From JASJHI01 sp965371355 (GTDB lineage: Bacteria > Actinomycetota > Acidimicrobiia > Acidimicrobiales > Ilumatobacteraceae): a stretch of DNA of 11,704 nucleotides. The position numbers and the translations under genes are program-made. Within the stretch, counting starts at the first letter, position 1, and the number at the start of each line of letters is the position of its first letter. The notes below the pieces were generated by a model. It ran no database searches. It was given only the letters and a program-made list of their open reading frames with translations, and was not told the DNA's origin. Positions 7,553-11,704 of this stretch are shown piece after piece. The stretch spans positions 1-11,704 of the forward strand of contig CBDUYD010000089.1 of NCBI GenBank assembly GCA_965371355.1. Direction: 5' to 3'.

Positions 7553-7602
7553 TTCTGTGTACGGATGTTCCCGCTGCGCGGGAACTTGCGTGCATTTTTC
7601 GG
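7553..7602 (+). repeat. Hairpin-bearing element, copy A (before amt)
   Basis: The order is TTCTGTG (7553-7559), 7 bases, then a perfect 8-bp stem GTTCCCGC/GCGGGAAC (7567-7574 and 7578-7585, loop TGC), then TTGCGT (7586-7591) and TTTCGG (7597-7602). It aligns without gaps to 10259-10308, with about 37 of 50 bases identical by eye, and the stem is preserved by paired changes. It lies in the amt upstream region, 21 bp beyond the operator palindrome. Function unknown. Confidence 0.65.
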
Positions 7603-7622
7603 GAGATGGGGGTCGGCGCGGA

Positions 7623-7660
7623 TTCACACGGACGAAACAGAGCGGCGACAAGCGCGAAAC
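7623..7660 (+). promoter_or_regulatory. GlnR-type nitrogen-response box upstream of amt
   Basis: Four half-sites stand at the exact spacing known for actinobacterial GlnR (gTnAC-n6-GaAAC-n6-gTnAC-n6-GaAAC): TTCAC 7623-7627, GAAAC 7634-7638, GCGAC 7645-7649, GAAAC 7656-7660, each separated by six bases. Both b-sites are perfect and both a-sites differ at one base. The box ends 99 bp before the amt start. GlnR activates amt-glnK in nitrogen-poor conditions in other actinobacteria, so this places the locus under that control. The glnR gene itself is not in the window. Confidence 0.72.
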
Positions 7661-7676
7661 GAGGTCCACCTAACTT
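7647..7676 (+). promoter_or_regulatory. Candidate amt promoter
   Basis: TAACTT (7671-7676) fits the TAnnnT -10 pattern. The matching -35 position (7647-7652, GACAAG) is poor and lies inside the GlnR box, as expected for an activator-dependent promoter. A start near 7683 would leave a leader of about 77 bases. Confidence 0.4.
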
Positions 7677-7683
7677 GCCGATC

Positions 7684-7750
7684 GATCCGGGGCAACGGCG
7701 CCGCCGGATCCTCTCCCACATCCCCTCACCCAGATCCCTACCCCCAACTT
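7684..7750 (+). promoter_or_regulatory. amt leader: hairpin followed by a C-rich, G-poor tract
   Basis: GATCCGG (7684-7690) pairs with CCGGATC (7704-7710), and GGC (7691-7693) with GCC (7700-7702), giving a ten-pair stem with one bulge. The next 40 bases (7711-7750) hold 23 C and only one G, ending at the GGAGG ribosome site (7751-7755). Five C-runs at 7715, 7722, 7729, 7736 and 7741 are spaced by 2-4 bases. Such an open C-rich RNA is the type of region Rho binds; the complementary DNA strand fits a G-quadruplex pattern. Role inferred only. Confidence 0.4.
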
Positions 7751-7759
7751 GGAGGACCC

Positions 7760-9121
7760 ATGCGCAAGCGTGTGCTTCGAATCATCTCCGGCCTCGGAGG
7801 CGCCGCGGCAATCATCGCCGTCACGCCCTCGGTGGCCTCGGCCCAGGCCGGGCCCGACACACAGGCCATTCTCGACAACATCTGGGTGTTCATCGCCGGA
7901 TGCCTCGTGTTCTTCATGCAGGCCGGCTTCGCACTCGTCGAGGCCGGCCTCACGCGGGCCAAGAACGTCGTCAACATCTTCGCCAAGAACATCGCCGATG
8001 CGATCGTCGGAATACTGGCGTTCTTCGCCACGGGTTACGCCTTCGCGTTCGGCGGTGGCGGCACGTGGATCGGCGATGAGGCGTTCTTCCTCAGCGGACA
8101 GGACCTGAACATTCCGGCCGATGGCGGCCTCAGCGTTGCCACCATGTTCTTCTTCCAGGCCGTGTTCGCGGCGACGGCGGTGACGATCGCCTCCGGCGCG
8201 ATGGCCGAACGGACGAAGTTCACCTCGTATCTGATCTTCAGCGCGATCATGACCGGCTTCATCTACCCGGTGATCGTCCACTGGACGTGGGGTGGCGGGC
8301 TGATCGCCGACATCGACATCGGCGGCGCCGTCTACTCCGACTTCGCCGGTTCGGGGGTCGTGCACATGACGGGCGGAGTCGCCGCCCTGATGGGTGCGAT
8401 GTTCCTCGGGCCGCGCATCGGCAAGTACGGCCCAGACGGGCGGCCGCGGGCGATCCCGGGCCACAACATCCCGTTCGCCCTCCTCGGAGTGTTCATCCTG
8501 TGGCTCGGCTGGTTCGGGTTCAACCCGGGCTCGGAACTCGCCGCCGACGGCTTCGTGATGACGGTCGGGCTCAACACGATGCTCGCCGCGGCAGCCGGCG
8601 GAGCCGCCACCGCCGTGACGATCTGGATGAAGACGGGGAAGCCCGACCTCGCGATGATCGGCAACGGCGTTCTCGCCGGGCTCGTGGCGATCACCGCTCC
8701 GTGCGGTTCGGTCAACCCCGGTATGTCGGTCGTGATCGGCGCGATCGGTGGCATCATCGTCGTGTTCTCGGTGCTGTTCTTCGACCGGATCAGGATCGAC
8801 GATCCGGTCGGCGCGATCAGCGTTCACGGCGTCGTCGGCGGCTGGGGCCTCCTGTCGGTCGGCCTGTTCGCCCGGTACGACGACGCGTTCCTCGGCCGAA
8901 CAGACGCCGGACTGTTCTACGGTGGCGGCTTCGACCAGCTCGCGGTCCAGGCGCTGATGCTCGTCATCATCGTCGCATGGGTCGCCGCCACGTCCGCGGC
9001 CGCGTTCGCCGTCCTGAAGGCCACGATCGGTCTGCGGGTGAGCGCCGACGAGGAGATCCAGGGCCTCGACGTCCTCGAACACGGCATGTCGGGGTACTCC
9101 GACGATCTGGCACACGTCTGA
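7760..9121 (+). CDS. amt: Ammonium transporter (Amt/MEP family)
   Basis: A 453-residue channel-like membrane protein that brings ammonium into the cell. The start is fixed by GGAGG at 7751-7755. A cleavable signal peptide is likely (residues 1-30: basic MRKR, hydrophobic stretch, then ASAQA), as in E. coli AmtB, followed by eleven membrane segments. The pore's twin histidines are His202 (GVVHMTGG) and His356 (SVHGVVGG). Other family signatures are HWTWGGG (174-180), LWLGWFGFNPGS (247-258) and GLVAITAPCG (307-316). The tail, with GLRVSADEEIQGLDVLEHG (424-442), is the region PII proteins contact. Its sequence around the second His (VHGVV) differs from the VHLIGG of the amt fragment downstream, so the two come from different Amt subgroups rather than a recent copy. 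It is the first gene of the nitrogen locus; the first glnK follows after 82 bp. Confidence 0.96.
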   Translation: MRKRVLRIISGLGGAAAIIAVTPSVASAQAGPDTQAILDNIWVFIAGCLVFFMQAGFALVEAGLTRAKNVVNIFAKNIADAIVGILAFFATGYAFAFGGGGTWIGDEAFFLSGQDLNIPADGGLSVATMFFFQAVFAATAVTIASGAMAERTKFTSYLIFSAIMTGFIYPVIVHWTWGGGLIADIDIGGAVYSDFAGSGVVHMTGGVAALMGAMFLGPRIGKYGPDGRPRAIPGHNIPFALLGVFILWLGWFGFNPGSELAADGFVMTVGLNTMLAAAAGGAATAVTIWMKTGKPDLAMIGNGVLAGLVAITAPCGSVNPGMSVVIGAIGGIIVVFSVLFFDRIRIDDPVGAISVHGVVGGWGLLSVGLFARYDDAFLGRTDAGLFYGGGFDQLAVQALMLVIIVAWVAATSAAAFAVLKATIGLRVSADEEIQGLDVLEHGMSGYSDDLAHV

Positions 9122-9136
9122 GTCGCACGACGAGCG

Positions 9137-9169
9137 CCGAACCAAGAGTCCGAACCAAGAGTCCGAACC
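9137..9169 (+). repeat. Short tandem repeat between amt and the first glnK
   Basis: The 13-base unit CCGAACCAAGAGT occurs twice exactly (9137-9149, 9150-9162) and then as a partial CCGAACC (9163-9169). It fills much of the 82-bp gap before the glnK start. It has no dyad symmetry and is probably a replication-slippage product, though the repeated site could bind a protein. Confidence 0.75.
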
Positions 9170-9203
9170 CGAAGACCCGACCAGAGGAAGGGAACGAAAG
9201 CCC

Positions 9204-9542
9204 ATGAAAATCGTGACAGCGATCATCAAGCCGTTCAAGCTCGACGACGTCAAGGACGCGCTCAAGGCCGCCGGAGTCGCCGGCATCACCGTGAGCGAAG
9301 TCCGTGGCTTCGGTCGCCAGGGCGGCCACACCGAGACGTACCGAGGCGCTGAGTACAAGATCGACTTCGTGCCCAAGGTGAGCATCGAGGTGGTCGTCGC
9401 CGACGAGATGGTCGACACGGTCGTCGACGCCATCGTCGCGTCGGCCGCCACCGGCAAGATCGGCGACGGCAAGATCTGGGTCTCCGACATCGAGCGCATG
9501 GTGCGGATCCGCACCGGCGAGGAGGGCGTCGACGCGATCTAG
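9204..9542 (+). CDS. glnK: Nitrogen regulatory protein PII, first copy
   Basis: A 112-residue trimeric signal protein that binds ATP/ADP and 2-oxoglutarate, blocks Amt when nitrogen is plentiful, and informs nitrogen enzymes and regulators. The T-loop carries Tyr51 (TETYRGAEYK), the residue uridylylated in proteobacteria and adenylylated by GlnD in several actinobacteria. The nucleotide site is intact (TGKIGDGKIWV, 83-93; RIRTGEEG at 101-108). Purine-rich GAGGAAGGG lies a little far upstream (about 11 bases from ATG), so initiation may be modest. It is linked to amt as in the classic amtB-glnK pair. It matches the second copy at about 88 of 112 residues by eye, with most differences in strands after the T-loop (61-79). 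GlnK rather than GlnB is chosen from the amt linkage. No glnD follows, unlike the common actinobacterial amtB-glnK-glnD order. Confidence 0.95.
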   Translation: MKIVTAIIKPFKLDDVKDALKAAGVAGITVSEVRGFGRQGGHTETYRGAEYKIDFVPKVSIEVVVADEMVDTVVDAIVASAATGKIGDGKIWVSDIERMVRIRTGEEGVDAI

Positions 9543-9553
9543 CGTCACCCCCG

Positions 9554-9864
9554 GGTGCCGTCGCCGGGCTCGTCGCGATCACGCCGTGCACCTCATCGGC
9601 GGCATCGTCGGCACGCTGCTGCTCGGGTTCTTCACCGACACGACCGTGAACGCGGGCGGCTTCGACGGCCTCTTCTACGGTGGTGGCCTCGAACTGCTCA
9701 AGGACCATTTCCTCGGTGCGCTGTTCGTCGGCGTCTACTCGTTCGTCGTGACGTACGCGATCGCGGTCGGCATCCATCGCACGATCGGGCTGCGGGTCGA
9801 CGCAGAGGGCGAACGCATCGGCCTCAACCAGACCCAGCACGCCGAGTCTGCGTACACGTCCTGA
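9554..9864 (+). pseudogene. Remnant of a second ammonium transporter gene (amt), internally deleted and frameshifted
   Basis: Two pieces of an Amt protein are readable in different frames. Positions 9554-9586 give GAVAGLVAITP, matching amt residues about 303-314. At 9586 the frame shifts by two to VHLIGGIVGTLLLGFF, the segment holding the second pore histidine (compare amt 355 onward). It then runs through NAGGFDGLFYGGG and a last membrane segment to the tail GLRVDAEGERIGLNQTQHAE and a TGA at 9862-9864. About 40 codons between the pieces and all of the first 300 residues are absent, and only about 11 bp separate the remnant from the upstream glnK stop. The 92-codon second piece is still open (GTG 9586) but has no ribosome site. 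Most likely a decaying gene; a small retained membrane peptide that contacts PII is possible but unproven. Confidence 0.88.
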
Positions 9865-9905
9865 CAGACTGGACCAATTCGAACCGACCTCGGGGAGGCA
9901 CGACC

Positions 9906-10244
9906 ATGAAACTCATCACCGCGGTGATCAAGCCGTTCAAACTCGACGACGTGAAGAACGCCCTGAAGGCGATCGACGTCACCGGCATCACGGTCGAGGA
10001 GGTCAGGGGGTTCGGACGCCAAGGTGGACACACCGAGACCTACCGCGGCGCGGAGTACCAGATCGACTTCGTACCGAAGGTGTCGTTGCGGATCGTGATC
10101 GACGACGATCGCGCCGATGCGGTCGTCGATGAGATCGTGTCGTCGGCCGCCACCGGCAAGATCGGCGACGGCAAGATCTGGGTGTCCGAGATCGAGCGCG
10201 TGGTGCGCATCCGCACCGGCGAAGAGGGCCACGACGCCCTTTGA
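9906..10244 (+). CDS. glnK: Nitrogen regulatory protein PII, second copy
   Basis: Also 112 residues, with Tyr51 in TETYRGAEYQ, the nucleotide site TGKIGDGKIWV (83-93) and RIRTGEEG (101-108) all intact, so it should fold, bind ligands and be modified like the first copy. The ribosome site is strong (GGGAGG at 9892-9897, eight bases before ATG). It sits 41 bp after the stop of the amt remnant, the normal amt-glnK arrangement, so it is the partner of a transporter that no longer exists whole. Differences from copy one cluster at 61-79 (for example E62R, A66D, M69R) plus A23I and G24D, and could change partner choice or trimer mixing. The two may form mixed trimers, and this copy may now serve the intact Amt or other targets. 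Confidence 0.95.
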   Translation: MKLITAVIKPFKLDDVKNALKAIDVTGITVEEVRGFGRQGGHTETYRGAEYQIDFVPKVSLRIVIDDDRADAVVDEIVSSAATGKIGDGKIWVSEIERVVRIRTGEEGHDAL

Positions 10245-10258
10245 AGTTCAATTCCCCG

Positions 10259-10308
10259 TTCTGTGGAGGAATCGTCGCGCTGAGCGCGACATTGCGTACA
10301 AGTTTCGG
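10259..10308 (+). repeat. Hairpin-bearing element, copy B (after the second glnK)
   Basis: The order is TTCTGTG (10259-10265), a stem GTCGCGC/GCGCGAC (10274-10280 and 10284-10290, loop TGA), TTGCGT (10292-10297) and TTTCGG (10303-10308). It aligns base for base with 7553-7602. Two stem pairs differ from copy A by double, compensatory changes (C-G to G-C, and T-A to G-C). It lies between the second glnK and the lipoprotein gene, in the same orientation as copy A. Confidence 0.65.
10274..10305 (+). terminator. Possible weak terminator after the amt-glnK locus
   Basis: The 7-bp GC-rich stem with a 3-base loop (10274-10290) begins 29 bases after the glnK stop and is followed by a mixed ATTGCGTACAAGTTT rather than a clean T-run. 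It could slow or stop transcription but is not canonical, and it is also the core of repeat copy B, which argues for another or additional role. Confidence 0.3.
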
Positions 10309-10341
10309 ATGGTCGGCGGGGGCGGCGTGAGAGGCTCGGGT

Positions 10342-11704
10342 ATGCGCAGCACTCTGATCGTCGCGGTCGCCGTTGCGACATTGGCCGCCGCGTGCGCGAC
10401 ATCCTCCGGCGACACGTCGGACGATCCGGCGACATCCACGGGCACCGACACCGAGCCCCCGGCGCCCACCACAACCGAGCAGAGCAGCACCGATTCATCG
10501 GCGCCGGCGCCGGCGCCCGTAGTCGCCGACGGTCCGGCGATCGTCGATGGTGTCGCCAACGGCCTCGTGCTCGTGCTCGATCGGGACGGAGGCGCGGACG
10601 CGCTCGCCTCGTATCAGGCCGACGGAACGAAGGTGGCGAGCTACTCGACCGGATCCGGCGGCGCGATCGTGCAGCCGATCTGGTCGTCCGATGGTCGCCG
10701 GATCGCGTGGGCGACCAGTGACGACGGAGTGGCATGGGAGCTGATCACCATCGCGGTCGACGGAACTGGCAGCCGAAGTCACCAACTCCCGGGCAGGCCC
10801 GACTACATCACCTACGACCCGACGGCGTCGCGCGTGCTCGCCCTCACGCCGTCGCCCGACGGGTTCGGGCTGGTGATCGTCGATGTCGACGACGAAGACG
10901 GCGGAGATGACGGCGCAGAGGACGCCGGCGACACGGACGGGTCCGGGTCACCGTTCGCCGTGATCGACCTCGGGCGGCCCTACTTCTCGGACTTCTCCCC
11001 CGACGGCGACCGGGTGATTGCGCATGTCGCCGACGAGATGCGGGTGGTCGATCTCGACGGCGGTCGGCAATCCCTCGACTTCACGTCGGTCAGCCACCAG
11101 ACCCCGGCGTGGCACCCGTCCGATGACGTGGTCTTCTTCACATTCGAGACCGATGCGGGCACCCAGCTCGTCTCGCAGCGACTCTCCGGCGGGAGCGCAT
11201 CCGAACTGGTGACGTTCGACTCGTTCATCTTCTTCGACATCGATCCGACGGGAACGCACGTGGCGGTGTCGGCGTTCGGAGCCGACGGCAGCCTCACCGC
11301 CTTCCGCGCGGCGCCGGAGCAGCCCGCACCGGACCGGCTCGGGAGTGGGCTGTGGATCCTCGATCTGGGCGACCTGTCGACGACGCGGGTCGACGAGCGG
11401 CCCGCATCGGCTCCGATGTGGGATCCGACCGGCTCCCGATTCCTCGTTCGCACGACGATCGCGGGCATCGGCCGATGGAACGTGTACGAACTCGACGGCA
11501 CGCGGGTCAGCACGTCCGGCTACGACATCGGCGACTCGCTGCTGCCGAACTACCTGCCGTTCTGGGACCAGTACGTCCGGAGCCAGACGTTGTGGTCGCC
11601 CGACGGGCGGCGGTTCGTACACGTCGGACGGGCCGAGAGCGGGGATTCCGGTGTCTGGATTCACGACGCTACGACCTCTGGTCCGTCCGACTTTCTCGTC
11701 GCCG
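10342..11704 (+). CDS. Secreted lipoprotein with TolB/PD40-type beta-propeller, C-terminus cut by window edge
   Basis: There are 454 codons from ATG 10342 with no stop before the edge. The N-terminus is a lipoprotein signal (MRSTLIVAVAVATLAAAC), with Cys18 as the probable lipidated residue; the lipobox AAAC is slightly unusual. Next comes a Ser/Thr/Pro/Asp-rich linker (19-62) that would hold the domain away from the membrane. The rest has repeated propeller blades with the pattern W/F-x-P/S-D/T-G: WSSDGRRIAWAT (114), DFSPDGDRV (217), WHPSDDVVFF (257), DIDPTGTHVAV (300), WDPTGSRFLV (360), WSPDGRRFVHV (418). An acidic insertion (183-203, VDDEDGGDDGAED-like) interrupts one blade. Such propellers bind proteins or ligands at the cell surface; no catalytic motif is seen and I do not recognise a specific family. 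A GAGAGG ribosome site lies at about 10330-10335. It is 97 bp after the second glnK and may be an independent unit. Confidence 0.85.
   Translation, partial: MRSTLIVAVAVATLAAACATSSGDTSDDPATSTGTDTEPPAPTTTEQSSTDSSAPAPAPVVADGPAIVDGVANGLVLVLDRDGGADALASYQADGTKVASYSTGSGGAIVQPIWSSDGRRIAWATSDDGVAWELITIAVDGTGSRSHQLPGRPDYITYDPTASRVLALTPSPDGFGLVIVDVDDEDGGDDGAEDAGDTDGSGSPFAVIDLGRPYFSDFSPDGDRVIAHVADEMRVVDLDGGRQSLDFTSVSHQTPAWHPSDDVVFFTFETDAGTQLVSQRLSGGSASELVTFDSFIFFDIDPTGTHVAVSAFGADGSLTAFRAAPEQPAPDRLGSGLWILDLGDLSTTRVDERPASAPMWDPTGSRFLVRTTIAGIGRWNVYELDGTRVSTSGYDIGDSLLPNYLPFWDQYVRSQTLWSPDGRRFVHVGRAESGDSGVWIHDATTSGPSDFLVA

Noticed and set aside
7567..7599. Intrinsic terminator (hairpin then TTTTT) before amt
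   Set aside because: No plus-strand gene ends upstream of it, and the T-run is 9 bases from the stem; the match to the second copy at 10259-10308 suggests another role.
7532..7759. Extended amt start upstream of 7760
   Set aside because: The frame is open, but the extension crosses the hairpin element, GlnR box and C-rich leader. GGAGG at 7751 and a signal peptide right after 7760 fix the start.
4954..8079. A 1041-codon open frame on the plus strand
   Set aside because: It lies antisense to the acyl-CoA synthetase and dehydrogenase and runs across their promoter region into amt out of frame. Its translation is Arg/His/Asp-rich low-complexity with no domain, a usual artefact of high-GC third positions.
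7670..9514. A 614-codon open frame on the minus strand
   Set aside because: Antisense to amt and the first glnK, both certain genes; the translation is Asp/Arg/His/Glu-rich with no motif.
10948..11664. Minus-strand open frame opposite the propeller lipoprotein
   Set aside because: The plus-strand frame has a signal peptide and repeated propeller blades; the opposite frame has none.
1..11704. CRISPR arrays, tRNA/rRNA genes, insertion sequences, prophage or defence genes
   Set aside because: None seen: no regularly spaced repeats, no transposase or integrase motifs, and almost all sequence is assigned to metabolic, repair or transport genes.

Overview
The window is high-GC DNA with dense coding on both strands, long shadow ORFs opposite real genes and several actinobacteria-like features: an Ada-AlkA fusion next to ogt as in mycobacteria, FadD/FadE-type acyl-CoA genes, an apparent GlnR box, and probable leaderless starts. 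I infer an actinobacterium, possibly of the Acidimicrobiia (Ilumatobacter-like) group. The class-level placement is a guess; no rRNA or tRNA gene is present to test it.

Layout. (1) 1-3445, minus strand: an MFS transporter, then an alkylation-damage repair pair. The pair is a three-part Ada/AraC/AlkA protein whose stop overlaps (ATGA) the start of ogt, which is cut by the left window edge. (2) 3606-4547, plus strand: an uncharacterised Fe(II)/2-oxoglutarate dioxygenase of the phytanoyl-CoA hydroxylase fold, divergent from the MFS gene. (3) 4570-7488, minus strand: an acyl-CoA dehydrogenase followed by an acyl-CoA synthetase, a likely two-gene lipid-degradation operon. A perfect 30-bp palindrome lies 14 bp upstream of the dehydrogenase start and is a probable repressor operator. 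(4) 7533-10341, plus strand: a nitrogen-control locus. A well-formed GlnR-type box lies upstream of a full-length ammonium transporter gene (amt), followed by a PII gene (glnK), the deleted and frameshifted 3' end of a second amt, and a second PII gene. (5) 10342 to the right edge: a secreted lipoprotein with a TolB/PD40-type beta-propeller, cut by the window edge.

How the genes work together. Amt imports ammonium and the two PII proteins would gate it and report nitrogen status. The locus looks like an amt-glnK, amt-glnK tandem in which the second transporter has collapsed while its PII gene stayed intact. A 50-nt hairpin-bearing element occurs once before this locus and once after it, in the same orientation, with two compensatory base-pair changes in its stem; I do not recognise it. 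I see no defence system, CRISPR array, integrase, transposase, RNA gene or replication origin. The most unusual material is the remodelled amt/glnK locus and its flanking hairpin elements.
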